The notes: generated by a model from the letters alone, not told the origin. A stretch of DNA of 64,000 bases from DASQBT01 sp963782495 (GCA_963782495.1 CAWAJU010000008.1:124001-188000), one strand, 5' to 3'. Positions 16,520 through 25,865 are shown, numbered from the stretch's first letter. Translations and numbers: made by a program.

Positions 16520-17140
16520 CTATGCTTTAAGCGCCAAATCAATCTGCTTGCGCAATTCCGGCAGGACTTCGGCCTCGAACCAGGGATTGAGCTTCAACCA
16601 GCGGCGATTGCGCGGACTGGGGTGCGGAAGCGGAAAAAACGCCGGCAAAAAATCCTCGTAGGCCCGCACCGTAGCGGCAAGCGTCTTGCCCTGTCTGTTG
16701 CCCAGATAATAGGCTTGCGCATAACGACCGACCAGCAGCGTCAAACGCAGTCCCGGCAGGGCCGCGCGCAAGGGCGGATGCCAGAGCGGCGCGCACTCGG
16801 GACGCGGCGGCAGGTCGGCGCCCTTTTCGGTGCCGGGATAGCACAGGCCGGCCGGAATGATGGCTACGCAGGACTCGTCATAGAACGCCGCGCGCTCCAA
16901 TTGCAGCCAGGTTCGCAACAGATCGCCGGACGGATCGTTCCAGGGAATGCCGGTCTCATGCACCTTGCGGCCGGGTGCCTGGCCTACGATAAGTAGCCAG
17001 GCGGTTGGCGACGCGCGCAACACCGGGCGCGGTTCGTGCGGCAGACTGGCCGCGCACACCCGACAGGCGCGGGCTTGCCTGAGCAGATTTTCAAGATCAG
17101 GCGGCGCGTGCGGAAATGAAGTTTTTGATGGCTTGGGCAT
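16520..17140 (-). CDS. Uracil-DNA glycosylase superfamily protein
   Basis: This 206-residue protein starts with a cysteine pair (ACRVCAASLP). It continues LLIVGQAPGRKVHETGIPWNDPSGDLLRTWL, the motif A region of the UDG superfamily (GQ.PG...D.SG..L). Near the C terminus PLPHPSPRNRRWLKLNPWF is the HPSPRN active-site loop. The family excises uracil or related bases from DNA. The exact class and specificity are not clear, and a UDG-fold protein without glycosylase activity is possible. The start overlaps the thrC end by 44 bases; a shorter product starting inside DLENLL cannot be excluded. Confidence 0.8.
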   Translation of the reverse strand: MPKPSKTSFPHAPPDLENLLRQARACRVCAASLPHEPRPVLRASPTAWLLIVGQAPGRKVHETGIPWNDPSGDLLRTWLQLERAAFYDESCVAIIPAGLCYPGTEKGADLPPRPECAPLWHPPLRAALPGLRLTLLVGRYAQAYYLGNRQGKTLAATVRAYEDFLPAFFPLPHPSPRNRRWLKLNPWFEAEVLPELRKQIDLALKA

Positions 17141-18527
17141 CCGGGCTCATGATTTCCACGCGCTGGGGCAAGTTCTCCAACCCCACCAGATCGGCCGGCC
17201 GTTGCGGGTCCCGGCCCAGAGCCTCGCGGATGGCATCCTCGAACTTGGCGGGCAGCGCAGTTTCCAGGCACACCAGCGGAACACCAGTTTCACGATGCTG
17301 CATGCCAACGTGTACACCGTCCGCCGTATGGGTATCAATCATGACGCCAAACTTGTCCCAGGTCTGGCGTATGGTCTGCATGCGCAGAGTGTGGTTGCTG
17401 GCGCCCGAGACAAAGCCGTAGTCCGCCACCTTTTCGAACAAGCCCTCGGCATTGAAGTCAACCGGCTCGCTGCGATCCACGCGCTTCCACAAATCGCGTA
17501 TCCGCGTTGCATCGCGCCGCGCCAGATCGAAGGCGAAGCGCTCGAAGTTCGAAGCCTTGGAAATGTCCATCGATGGGCTGGAGGTGTGGTAGGTGTGGCT
17601 GGCGTCGCGCGGACGATACACGCCGGTGCGGAAAAATTCGTCCAGCACGTCGTTCTCGTTCGTCGCGACGATGAGCTTGTGGATCGGCAGTCCCATCATG
17701 CGGGCGATATGCCCCGCGCACACGTTGCCGAAATTGCCCGAAGGCACGGCGAACGACACCTGTTCACGGTTATTCTGCGTGACCGCAAAGTAGGCCTTGA
17801 AATAGTAGATGATCTGCGCCGCAACTCGCGCCCAGTTGATGGAATTGACCGCGCCGATCTTGTAGCGGGCCTTGAAGTCCGCGTCATTGGATACCGCCTT
17901 GACCATGTCCTGACAGTCGTCAAATACGCCGCGCACCGCGATGTTGAAGATGTTCGGATCCTGCAGGCTATACATCTGCGCCTGCTGGAAGCGGGTCATG
18001 CCCTCGACTGGCGAGAGCATGAACACCTGCACCCCGTGCTTGCCGCGCATCGCGTACTCGGCCGCGGACCCGGTGTCGCCCGAAGTCGCGCCCAGGATGT
18101 TGAGGGTCTCGCCGCGCTGCTCAAGCACATACTCGAACAGATTGCCGAGCAGTTGCATGGCCATGTCCTTGAAGGCGAGCGTCGGGCCATTGGACAGGGA
18201 CAGGATGTGCAACCCCGGTTCAAGGGTGAGCAACGGCGTGATGTCCTGCGCATTTTGCCCCGAGCGGACATGACAATAGACTTCGGCGCGGTAGGTCTTG
18301 TCGACAAGGGCCTTCAGGTCGGCTGCAGGAATGTCGGTGATGAACTGGGTGAGAATGGCGTAGGCCAGATCTCGATAGTTCAGCTCCCGCAGGACGGACA
18401 AATCGGCTTCGGTCAGGCGCGGATATTCCTCAGGCAGATAAAGCCCGCCGTCGGAGCCCAGTCCGCCCAGCAGGATGTCGGAGAAGCCAAGTTTGGGCGC
18501 CAGGCCCCGGGTGCTGATGTAATTCAT
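17097..18527 (-). CDS. thrC: Threonine synthase
   Basis: ThrC converts O-phosphohomoserine to threonine using PLP. From MNYISTRGLAPKLGF the product is 476 residues, normal for the gamma/beta-type enzyme. The PLP lysine lies in LSNGPTLAFKDMAMQL, and the phosphate-binding glycine loop is LGATSGDTGSAAEYA. A longer in-frame start at 18581 would add 18 residues encoded by a heptamer repeat and is rejected. It follows hom on the same strand, so the last steps of threonine synthesis form one unit with alaA. No clear Shine-Dalgarno is visible before the chosen ATG. Confidence 0.95.
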   Translation of the reverse strand: MNYISTRGLAPKLGFSDILLGGLGSDGGLYLPEEYPRLTEADLSVLRELNYRDLAYAILTQFITDIPAADLKALVDKTYRAEVYCHVRSGQNAQDITPLLTLEPGLHILSLSNGPTLAFKDMAMQLLGNLFEYVLEQRGETLNILGATSGDTGSAAEYAMRGKHGVQVFMLSPVEGMTRFQQAQMYSLQDPNIFNIAVRGVFDDCQDMVKAVSNDADFKARYKIGAVNSINWARVAAQIIYYFKAYFAVTQNNREQVSFAVPSGNFGNVCAGHIARMMGLPIHKLIVATNENDVLDEFFRTGVYRPRDASHTYHTSSPSMDISKASNFERFAFDLARRDATRIRDLWKRVDRSEPVDFNAEGLFEKVADYGFVSGASNHTLRMQTIRQTWDKFGVMIDTHTADGVHVGMQHRETGVPLVCLETALPAKFEDAIREALGRDPQRPADLVGLENLPQRVEIMSPDAQAIKNFISARAA

Positions 18528-18535
18528 ATGATCGC

Positions 18536-18560
18536 GAGGAGTGAGGAGTGAGGAGTGAGG
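18536..18560. repeat. Heptanucleotide tandem repeat before thrC
   Basis: GAGGAGT is repeated three times and followed by a partial GAGG, directly upstream of the thrC start and downstream of hom. Its copy number could vary by slippage and change the hom-thrC spacing. Confidence 0.85.
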
Positions 18561-18591
18561 CGCAAACATCCCATGGTCCACCCCTGACTCT

Positions 18592-19908
18592 CTACTTACC
18601 CAAGGTTTCCAGGCGGATGCGCGTCACCTTGCCCTGCACGCTGCTCAGACCTTCCATGCGGGCGATGGCGGCATTGATGTATTTCTCCACGGTTTCATGG
18701 GTCAGCAGGATCAGGTCCGTGCTGTCCTCGCCCTCCTCCGGCTCTCGCTGTATCAGGGCGTCGATCGAGATGTCCTGGTCCGCCAGGATGCGGGTGATGT
18801 CTGCCAGCACGCCGGTTTCGTCCGACACCCGCATGCGCAGGTAATAAGCAGTCTCCACTTCCTCCATCGGCAGGATCGGCAGATCCGCCAGAAGGGCATC
18901 GGGCTGGAACGCCAGATGCGGCACCCGGTGATGCGGATCGGCTGTGGACAGCCGGGTGACATCGACCAGGTCCGCCACCACCGCCGAGGCCGTGGGCTCC
19001 GCACCGGCGCCGGCGCCATAATATAGGGTCGGGCCGACCGCATCGCCCATGATCAGCACTGCATTCATCGGTCCGTTCACATTGGCGATCAGGCGCTTCT
19101 CCGGAATCAAGGTAGGGTGGACCCGCAGTTCGATGCCGTTGGCGCGGCGCTTGGTGATGCCGAGCAATTTGATGCGATAGCCCAGTTGCTCGGCGTATTT
19201 CACGTCATCACCCGTAAGCTGCGTAATTCCTTCCGTGTAGGCCTTGTCGAACTGGACCGGAATGCCAAACGCAATGGCGGACAATATCGTCAGCTTGTGG
19301 GCGGCATCGATGCCTTCCACATCGAAAGTGGGATCGGCTTCGGCATAACCCAGATCCTGCGCCTGCTTCAGCACGGTGTCGAATCCCAGGCCTTTCTCGC
19401 GCATTTCGGTCAGGATGAAATTGGTCGTGCCGTTGATGATGCCGGCCACCCACTCGATGCGGTTCGCGGTCAATCCCTCGCGCAGGGCCTTGATGATGGG
19501 AATGCCACCCGCCACCGCCGCTTCGAAGGCCACCATCACGCCCTTGTTCTGTGCCGCGGCGAAAATCTCGTTGCCATGTTTGGCGAGCAGGTGCTTGTTG
19601 GCGGTGACCACGTGCTTGCCGTTTGCGATCGCGGTCAGCACCAGTTCCTTGGCCGGTTCCAGGCCACCGATCAGTTCCACCACGATATCGATGTCGGGGT
19701 TGTTGACGACAGCAAACGGATCGTCCGTCAGGGTGATGCGCTCATTTCCGTAGTGCTTGGCTTTTGCCAGATTGCGCACCGCCGCCATAATGACGTGAAT
19801 TTCGCGACCGGCGCGCCGCGTGATTTCCTGCCGGTTGCGCCGCAATACCGTCAGGGTGCCGCCTCCCACCGTACCCAGTCCGAGCAGTCCGACCTTGATT
19901 GGTTTCAT
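18592..19908 (-). CDS. hom: Homoserine dehydrogenase
   Basis: This enzyme reduces aspartate semialdehyde to homoserine, the branch point to threonine and methionine. The 438-residue protein has the NAD(P)-binding motif GLLGLGTVGGGT (residues 8-19) and the catalytic region VANKHLLAKHG-like TANKHLLAKHG. It also has AGIINGTTNFILTEM and EADPTFDVEGIDAAHKL. A C-terminal ACT domain (AYYLRMRVSDETGVLADITRILAD) would bind an amino acid for feedback control. It is monofunctional, with no aspartokinase domain. The order alaA-hom-thrC on one strand is common in betaproteobacteria. Confidence 0.97.
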   Translation of the reverse strand: MKPIKVGLLGLGTVGGGTLTVLRRNRQEITRRAGREIHVIMAAVRNLAKAKHYGNERITLTDDPFAVVNNPDIDIVVELIGGLEPAKELVLTAIANGKHVVTANKHLLAKHGNEIFAAAQNKGVMVAFEAAVAGGIPIIKALREGLTANRIEWVAGIINGTTNFILTEMREKGLGFDTVLKQAQDLGYAEADPTFDVEGIDAAHKLTILSAIAFGIPVQFDKAYTEGITQLTGDDVKYAEQLGYRIKLLGITKRRANGIELRVHPTLIPEKRLIANVNGPMNAVLIMGDAVGPTLYYGAGAGAEPTASAVVADLVDVTRLSTADPHHRVPHLAFQPDALLADLPILPMEEVETAYYLRMRVSDETGVLADITRILADQDISIDALIQREPEEGEDSTDLILLTHETVEKYINAAIARMEGLSSVQGKVTRIRLETLGK

Positions 19909-19929
19909 GTTGTTTTCTTGGCCCTTCTC

Positions 19930-21204
19930 TTATTTGTGCACTTTACGTATGCGTTCAAGATGGCGGTCAATGCGGGTAAACGCCTCTTTCAGGTCTTCTT
20001 CGTGAGGCAGGAAGACCACACGGAAATGATCCGGGCTGGGCCAGTTGAAACCCGTGCCCTGAACCACCAACACCTTTTCCTGTTCCAGCAGATCGAGAAT
20101 GAATTTCTGGTCATCCACAATCGGGTAGAGCTTCGGGTCAAGGCGCGGAAACAAGTACATGGCGGCCTGCGGTTTGACGCAGCTCACGCCGGGAATAGCC
20201 GTCAACATGCCCCAGGCCAGGTCGCGCTGGCGCGTGAGCCGCCCGCCCGGCGCCACCAGGTCGTTGATGCTCTGGTAGCCGCCCAGCGCAGTCTGGATTG
20301 CATACTGGCCCGGCACATTGGAGCAAAGGCGCATGGAAGCCAGCATGTAGAGGCCTTCGAGGTAATCCTGCGCATGCTTCTTTTCACCCGACACGGTCAG
20401 CCAGCCCGCCCGATAGCCGCAGGCGCGGTAATTCTTCGACAGGCCGTTGAAGGTCACCACCAGTACATCGTCCGCCAGGGCGCCGATCGCGGTGTGCTTG
20501 GCGCCGTCGTAGAGAACCTTGTCGTAAATCTCGTCGGCGTACACGATCAGGCGATGCTGGCGCGCCAGATCGAGAATTTCCTTGAGCAGCTCCGGCGGAT
20601 ACAGCGCACCGGTGGGGTTGTTGGGATTGATCACCACGACGGCACGGGTGCTGGCCGTGATCTTGGCCCGCATATCGGCGATGTCAGGCAGCCAGCCAGA
20701 GCCCTCGTCGCAGATGTAATGGCGCGGCACCCCGCCCGCCAGGCTGACCGCCGCCGTCCACAGAGGATAGTCCGGAGTCGGGATGAGCACTTCGTCACCA
20801 TTGTTGAGCAAGGCCTGCATGGACATGACAATCAACTCGGACACACCGTTGCCGACGAAGATGTCCTCGATCTGCACTCCGCCTATGCCTTTCTGCTGGG
20901 TATAGTGCATGATCGCCTTGCGCGCGGAGAACAACCCTTTGGAGTCGGTGTAGCCCGAGGCATTGGGCAAGTTGACGATCACGTCGTGGACAATTTCTTC
21001 CGGCGCCTCGAATCCGAACGGTGCCGGATTGCCGATGTTGAGCTTGATGATGCGATGACCTTCCTCCTCCATCTGGCGCGAACGCGCGAGCACCGGCCCA
21101 CGGATGTCGTAGCAGACGTTATCCAGCTTGCTGGATTTGCGCACAACGGGCAGGCGCGAAGGAGACGCAGGCGGCTCTCCGCCTGCATGAGATCGGTTAG
21201 GCAT
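19930..21204 (-). CDS. alaA: Alanine-forming aminotransferase AlaA
   Basis: AlaA transfers the amino group of glutamate to pyruvate. After a short N-terminal extension, the 424-residue product reads SSKLDNVCYDIRGPVL, then IKLNIGNPAPFGFEAPEEI, INPNNPTGALYPPELL and FNGLSKNYRACGYRAGW, where the SK lysine binds PLP. ASMRLCSNVPGQYAIQTALGGYQSI follows. These segments follow E. coli AlaA (YfbQ) almost throughout. It is first in the run with hom and thrC (gap of 21 bases), which links pyruvate-, aspartate- and glutamate-derived amino-acid metabolism. Confidence 0.92.
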   Translation of the reverse strand: MPNRSHAGGEPPASPSRLPVVRKSSKLDNVCYDIRGPVLARSRQMEEEGHRIIKLNIGNPAPFGFEAPEEIVHDVIVNLPNASGYTDSKGLFSARKAIMHYTQQKGIGGVQIEDIFVGNGVSELIVMSMQALLNNGDEVLIPTPDYPLWTAAVSLAGGVPRHYICDEGSGWLPDIADMRAKITASTRAVVVINPNNPTGALYPPELLKEILDLARQHRLIVYADEIYDKVLYDGAKHTAIGALADDVLVVTFNGLSKNYRACGYRAGWLTVSGEKKHAQDYLEGLYMLASMRLCSNVPGQYAIQTALGGYQSINDLVAPGGRLTRQRDLAWGMLTAIPGVSCVKPQAAMYLFPRLDPKLYPIVDDQKFILDLLEQEKVLVVQGTGFNWPSPDHFRVVFLPHEEDLKEAFTRIDRHLERIRKVHK

Positions 21205-21307
21205 ACCGGAACCAGGAATGGATTAAAGATTGTGATTTTACTGAATGCCGCAAGGGTACGCCAAACAGTGCTTGTACAATTCATCGCGTAAAGCCCTGCC
21301 CGGCATC

Positions 21308-22669
21308 ATGAATAAGACAGTCCTCTCCACCCTCAGAAATCGCAACCACGGGTTGCGCCGCCAGATCAAGCGCGCCCGGCGCGGGATCCTCCACCCTCGC
21401 TTGTGGACGATCCGGCTGGTGTTCTGGCTGGGTGCTGCCACGGTGGGGCTGACTGCGGTCTTTTATGCCGCATCCGCGGCCCGCGCCGACCGGTTGTTCC
21501 ACGCCCTCGCCAGGGAATATCCGCTGGCGCCCTTGTTGATTACCCCGGCGGGCTTCGTCCTGGCGGCCTGGCTTACCCAGCGCTTCTTTCCCGGCGCCGA
21601 AGGCAGCGGCATTCCGCAGGTGATCTGGGCGTTGCGCCAGCGCAGCCATGCGTTGAGTACCCAACTGCTGTCGATTCGCATCGTCGTCGGCAAAATCGCT
21701 TTGACCCTGCTGGGCCTGATCAGCGGCGCCTCCATCGGCCGCGAAGGTCCCACCGTGCATGTTGGCGCCTCAATACTCTACAGCCTGCGCCACGTTCCGG
21801 TCCTGCGCCGCCGCCGCATGGACAACGCGCTGATCGTCGCAGGAGGTGCCGCGGGACTGGCCGCCGCGTTCAACACGCCACTTGCCGGCATCGTGTTTGC
21901 CATCGAGGAACTGAGCCGCGGTTTCGAAGAACGCAGCAGCGGCATCCTCATCACCGGGGTGCTGATCGCCGGCCTCATGGCCATTGTGCTGCTCGGCAAC
22001 TACACCTATTTCGGGGTCCATCATGCGCCGCTGAATCTCTATCAGGGACTGGTCGCCGTGCCTGCCGCAGGCATACTCGGTGGTTTCGCGGGCGGCCTGT
22101 TTGCCGCCTTGCTGGTGCTGTCGGTCGACGCCGTGGCGCCCCTGCGCCAGCGCCGGCCCCTGCTGCTCGCGGCGGGCTGCGGCGTGGCAGTGGCGCTGGT
22201 CGGCCTTTTATCCGGCGGCGCGAGCTATGGCACCGGATATGAAGAGGCCAAGGCCATCATCGGCAGCCAACATCCCGCCACCTGGCTTTACCCCGCGACA
22301 AAATTTCTAGCCACGCTGGCCTCTTATCTGAGCGGCATCCCCGGCGGTCTGTTCGCCCCTTCGCTTGCCACCGGGGCGGGCCTGGGCGCCAGTCTGGCGG
22401 GCTGGTGGGGCGAGCCCTCCTCTTATGTTGCCTTTGCCATCCTGGGCATGGCGGGCTATCTTGCCGGCGTAACCCGAGCCCCCATCACCTCATTTGTAAT
22501 CGTCATGGAAATGACCTCCGACCGCAGCCTGACCCTCGCCCTGATTGCGACCACCTTTCTCGCCAGCAGCGTGTCGCGCCTGCTCAATCGCCACCCCCTC
22601 TACCGCCAGCTTGCAGATCTGGCCGCACGCGCCAGCAATGCCTCAACGCAGCAGGCGGACACGCCTTGA
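21308..22669 (+). CDS. clcA: ClC-type chloride channel / antiporter
   Basis: This 453-residue polytopic inner-membrane protein belongs to the ClC family. The anion-binding motifs are intact: GSGIPQV (N-terminal), GREGPTVHVGA with the gating glutamate, and GIPGGLFAPSLATGAGLG. IVFAIEELSRGF carries the internal glutamate that marks H+/Cl- exchangers, so antiport is more likely than a simple channel. The start is ATG 21308 (MNKTVLSTLRNRN); an upstream in-frame ATG at 21245 would add a tail with no membrane features. It lacks C-terminal CBS domains. It is divergent from alaA. Confidence 0.92.
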   Translation: MNKTVLSTLRNRNHGLRRQIKRARRGILHPRLWTIRLVFWLGAATVGLTAVFYAASAARADRLFHALAREYPLAPLLITPAGFVLAAWLTQRFFPGAEGSGIPQVIWALRQRSHALSTQLLSIRIVVGKIALTLLGLISGASIGREGPTVHVGASILYSLRHVPVLRRRRMDNALIVAGGAAGLAAAFNTPLAGIVFAIEELSRGFEERSSGILITGVLIAGLMAIVLLGNYTYFGVHHAPLNLYQGLVAVPAAGILGGFAGGLFAALLVLSVDAVAPLRQRRPLLLAAGCGVAVALVGLLSGGASYGTGYEEAKAIIGSQHPATWLYPATKFLATLASYLSGIPGGLFAPSLATGAGLGASLAGWWGEPSSYVAFAILGMAGYLAGVTRAPITSFVIVMEMTSDRSLTLALIATTFLASSVSRLLNRHPLYRQLADLAARASNASTQQADTP

Positions 22670-22676
22670 GCCTGCC

Positions 22677-23048
22677 ATGAAGCTGCACCTGTCCAACCCA
22701 TCCGGCGTCAACAGCATCACCGGCTATGGCGATGGCTATGTGGAGATCAATCACCAACGCCACACCACCAGCCTGGTCGTCACCCCCCAGACTCTCTATG
22801 TGGACGACTGGGCCGGACTGGACTTCGTGCAACTGAGCGAAGACCATTTCGCCCGCCTGGCGCAACTCAAGCCGGAGATGGTGCTGCTCGGAACCGGCGC
22901 CAAACTGCGCTTCCCGCATCCGCGGTTGAGCCACGCCCTTGCGGAAGCCCGCATTGGACTGGATGTCATGGACACGGGCGCGACCTGCCGGACCTATAAC
23001 ATTCTGCTGGCCGAGGGGCGGAATGTGCTGGCGGTGATCTTGGTGTAG
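22677..23048 (+). CDS. Mth938-like domain protein (DUF498)
   Basis: The 123-residue protein reads MKLHLSNPSGVNSITGYGDGYVEINHQRHTTSLVV and later ELKPEMVLLGTGAKLRFPHP-like QLKPEMVLLGTGAKLRFPHP. It ends GLDVMDTGATCRTYNILLAEGRNVLAVIL. This is the PF04430 pattern, with its conserved DT..AC.TYN.L..EGR.V.A. The fold is known (Mth938, and human NDUFAF3 as a distant relative), but the bacterial function is not. It follows the ClC gene by seven bases and may be co-transcribed. Confidence 0.88.
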   Translation: MKLHLSNPSGVNSITGYGDGYVEINHQRHTTSLVVTPQTLYVDDWAGLDFVQLSEDHFARLAQLKPEMVLLGTGAKLRFPHPRLSHALAEARIGLDVMDTGATCRTYNILLAEGRNVLAVILV

Positions 23049-23189
23049 ACGGGCATCGCTACAGGAATATGGAGATTCGATCGCAAACCGAAATCTGATC
23101 TGGTCTTTATCCTTGAAGGTGCCCTCACTGTCGTAGGGCTTGAGGCTGGCTCTGCGAGTGCGGTTCAACATCGAACCATCATTTCGAGC

Positions 23190-23218
23190 CTTGAAATTCC
23201 ACCCAACGCCCTCATTTA
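23190..23218 (+). promoter_or_regulatory. Putative heat-shock (sigma-32-like) promoter of htpG
   Basis: CTTGAA (23190-23195) and CCTCATTTA (23210-23218) are separated by 14 bases. They match the sigma-32 consensus CTTGAA / CCCCATnTA with one mismatch in the -10 element. The site lies 23-50 bases before the htpG start, as expected for a heat-shock gene. Confidence 0.5.
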
Positions 23219-23240
23219 CCAACCCGTTGCAAACCACTGA

Positions 23241-25154
23241 ATGAACATCACCATGAACGAAACCTCTACCAAGGAAACCCTGGGCTTTCAGGCCGAAGTC
23301 AAGCAGCTCCTGCAGCTCATGATCCATTCGCTGTATTCGAACAAGGACATCTTCCTGCGCGAGCTGATTTCCAATGCGTCGGACGCTGCCGACAAGCTGC
23401 GTTTCGAGGCGCTGACCGACGCCGCGCTGTTCGAGAACGACAGCGAACTCAATATCCGCGTGGCCTTCGACCGCGACGCGCGCACCTTGATCATCTCCGA
23501 CAACGGCATCGGCATGAGCCGCCAGGAAGTCATCGAGCACATCGGCACCATCGCGAAATCCGGCACGCGCGAGTTCTTCTCCCAGCTCTCGGGCGATCAG
23601 AAGAAGGACGCACAGTTGATCGGCCAGTTCGGTGTGGGCTTTTATTCCTCCTTCATCGTCGCCGACCGGGTGACGCTCACCACCCGCCGCGCAGGCCTCA
23701 CCGCCGCGCACGGGGTGCGCTGGGAATCGGGCGGCGAAGGCGACTACACGCTGGAAACCGTGGACAGGGCGACGCGCGGCACCGAAGTCGTCCTGCATCT
23801 TCGGGAAGGCGAGGACGAGTTCCTGTCCGACTGGAAGATCAAATCGATCATCCGCACCTATTCGGACCACATCACCCTGCCCATCCTGATGAAGAAGAGC
23901 GAGTGGAAGGACGGCGTGGAAGTGCCTACCGATGAGGATGAAACCGTCAACCGCGCCTCCGCCCTGTGGGCGCGCGCCAAGAAGGACATCAGCGAGGAGG
24001 AATACCGCGAGTTCTACAAGCACGTGGCGCATGACCACGAGGCGCCGCTGGCCTGGTCCCACAACCGGGTCGAGGGCAAGCAGGACTATATCTCGCTGCT
24101 TTATCTGCCGGCGCATGCGCCCTTTGATCTGTACGACCGCCAGCAGCGCCACGGCATCAAGCTCTATGTGCGCCGCGTCTTCATCATGGACGACGCCGAG
24201 CAACTGATGCCGCAATACCTGCGCTTCGTACGCGGGGTGATCGACTCGTCCGACCTGCCGCTCAATGTGTCGCGCGAAATCCTCCAGCATTCGAAGGACA
24301 TCGAGGCAATCCGCGGCGGCTCGGTCAAGAAGGTGCTCGGCCTGCTGGAAGACATGGCGGAGAACAAACCGGAGGATTACACGAAGTTCTGGAACGAATT
24401 CGGCCGGGTGCTGAAGGAGGGCCCTGGCGAGGATTTCGCCAACCGCGAGCGGATCGCGGGCCTGCTCAGATTCAGTTCGACCCACGCCGACAGCGAGGCA
24501 CAGGTCGTCTCGCTGAAGGATTACATCGCCCGCATGAAGGAGGGCCAGAAGGCGATCTATACCATCACCGCCGAAAGCTTCGCGGCTGCGAAGAACAGCC
24601 CGCACCTGGAAATCTTCCGCAAGAAAGGCATCGAAGTGCTGCTTCTTTCCGACCGGGTGGATGAATGGCTGCTGTCCAATTTGAACGAATTCGACGGCAA
24701 ACCGCTCACCTCGGTCACCAAGGGCGCGCTTGATCTGGGTGAGTTGGAAGATGAAGCCGACAAGACCGCGCAGAAGGAGACCGAAGACGCCCTGCAACCG
24801 CTGGTCGAACGCATCCAGACGACGCTGGGCGAACGCGTCAAGGGCGTGCGCGTCAGCCACCGGCTGACCGAATCACCCGCCTGCCTCGTCACCGGCGAGG
24901 GCGACATGAGCGCCAATCTGGAACGCCTGCTCAAAGCTGCGGGCCAAAATGCGCCGACCATCAAGCCAACGCTGGAAATCAACCCCGGCCACGCGCTCGT
25001 CACCCGGTTGAACAAGGAGACCGACGAAGCGCGCTTTGCCGATTGGGCGAATCTACTGTTCGAACAGGCATTGCTGGCGGAAGGCGGCCAGCTCGACGAG
25101 CCCGCCAGTTTCGTTCGTCGGCTTAACGGATTGTTGAGCCAGTTGCCAATCTAA
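23241..25154 (+). CDS. htpG: Hsp90-family chaperone HtpG
   Basis: HtpG is the bacterial Hsp90, an ATP-dependent cytoplasmic chaperone. The 637-residue protein has the N-terminal GHKL ATPase domain: YSNKDIFLRELISNASDAADKLR, then LIISDNGIGMSRQEV and GQFGVGFYSSFIVAD. The middle domain has YVRRVFIMDDAEQLMPQYLRFVRGVIDSSDLPLNVSRE, and a C-terminal dimerisation domain follows. The ATG at 23241 is used; a second in-frame ATG at 23253 is an equally possible start. A heat-shock-like promoter lies just upstream. Confidence 0.97.
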   Translation: MNITMNETSTKETLGFQAEVKQLLQLMIHSLYSNKDIFLRELISNASDAADKLRFEALTDAALFENDSELNIRVAFDRDARTLIISDNGIGMSRQEVIEHIGTIAKSGTREFFSQLSGDQKKDAQLIGQFGVGFYSSFIVADRVTLTTRRAGLTAAHGVRWESGGEGDYTLETVDRATRGTEVVLHLREGEDEFLSDWKIKSIIRTYSDHITLPILMKKSEWKDGVEVPTDEDETVNRASALWARAKKDISEEEYREFYKHVAHDHEAPLAWSHNRVEGKQDYISLLYLPAHAPFDLYDRQQRHGIKLYVRRVFIMDDAEQLMPQYLRFVRGVIDSSDLPLNVSREILQHSKDIEAIRGGSVKKVLGLLEDMAENKPEDYTKFWNEFGRVLKEGPGEDFANRERIAGLLRFSSTHADSEAQVVSLKDYIARMKEGQKAIYTITAESFAAAKNSPHLEIFRKKGIEVLLLSDRVDEWLLSNLNEFDGKPLTSVTKGALDLGELEDEADKTAQKETEDALQPLVERIQTTLGERVKGVRVSHRLTESPACLVTGEGDMSANLERLLKAAGQNAPTIKPTLEINPGHALVTRLNKETDEARFADWANLLFEQALLAEGGQLDEPASFVRRLNGLLSQLPI

Positions 25155-25196
25155 TCGGCGTGCCCCGGAGGCGTTTTGCCGAATTGGCCCCCTTGA

Positions 25197-25820
25197 TCAG
25201 AAGTGGTACGCAACACCGAGCGAGAACATGTTGCTATCCATGCTGCCAGTCTTGTTCGATTTGCCGAGACCGTTTACGTGATCGAACTCGCCACGCAGAT
25301 CGATATTGTCGGCAATCCTGTAACTTGCTCCCAAGCCGATGAGTGGACGGACCTCGTTGGCCGTCGCGTTACCTGTGGCGGCGCTGGCCGCTCCACTGGC
25401 CAGCAGGCTGGACTTGGCTCTGACAGCCACCGCCCCGGCTTTGGCAAAAACCGAGAATTTGTCCGAGAGCGGCAGGATGCCCAGCGCTACAAGATCCAGA
25501 CCGCCTGCTTTCAAATCTCCCGTAGCAGTGCCCCCGGCATAGGCTGCGGAGTACTTCGCCTTGCCAAAATCGATATAGCCCGCTTCCACCGCAAAGTTGC
25601 TGTTGATGCCGTAGCCCAATTGCAAGCGCCACTGGTTGCCGCTGCCGCTGTCGCTGCTGCTCAAGCCGGTTGCACCGGCACCGGTCAAGGCGGAATCGAA
25701 GGTGCTTTTCTTCAGGGAATCTTTCGAATGGGTGATGTCGCCCACCACGTAAAGATCGCCTGCCATTACTCCCTGACACAAGACCAACAGGGTCAGAGGA
25801 ATCCATCTTTTCAACTTCAT
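25197..25820 (-). CDS. Small outer-membrane beta-barrel protein, OmpA-like
   Basis: The 207-residue product has a Sec signal peptide (MKLKRWIPLTLLVLCQGVMAG, cleavage about residue 20) followed by alternating amphipathic strands. It has QLGYGINSNFAVEAGYIDFGKAKY and ends in a terminal aromatic (LGVAYHF), typical of an eight-stranded barrel recognised by the BAM complex. It fits the OmpA-like transmembrane family without the peptidoglycan-binding domain. It lies 45 bases downstream of the SDR gene and may be read with that operon or from its own promoter. Function unknown. Confidence 0.85.
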   Translation of the reverse strand: MKLKRWIPLTLLVLCQGVMAGDLYVVGDITHSKDSLKKSTFDSALTGAGATGLSSSDSGSGNQWRLQLGYGINSNFAVEAGYIDFGKAKYSAAYAGGTATGDLKAGGLDLVALGILPLSDKFSVFAKAGAVAVRAKSSLLASGAASAATGNATANEVRPLIGLGASYRIADNIDLRGEFDHVNGLGKSNKTGSMDSNMFSLGVAYHF

Positions 25821-25865
25821 GCTGCGCTCCTAAACTGTGCCAATGGGCACGATCAATAACCAGAT

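Noticed and set aside
15582..16661. Plus-strand frame of 359 codons with an internal repetitive peptide
   Set aside because: It comes from the 108-bp tandem repeat (a multiple of three) and then runs antisense through the GST gene.
19117..21291. Very long plus-strand open frame opposite hom and alaA
   Set aside because: It is antisense to two certain genes, has low-complexity His/Arg/Gln composition and no family motif; a GC-codon shadow.
22584..24860. Very long minus-strand open frame opposite htpG
   Set aside because: Entirely antisense to htpG, with no motif or initiation signal.
25821..25865. Second sigma-54 promoter before the OmpA-like gene (TTGGCACA on the minus strand)
   Set aside because: The -12 element TTGC is missing at the required spacing; the sequence is instead a short GTGCC/GGCAC dyad.
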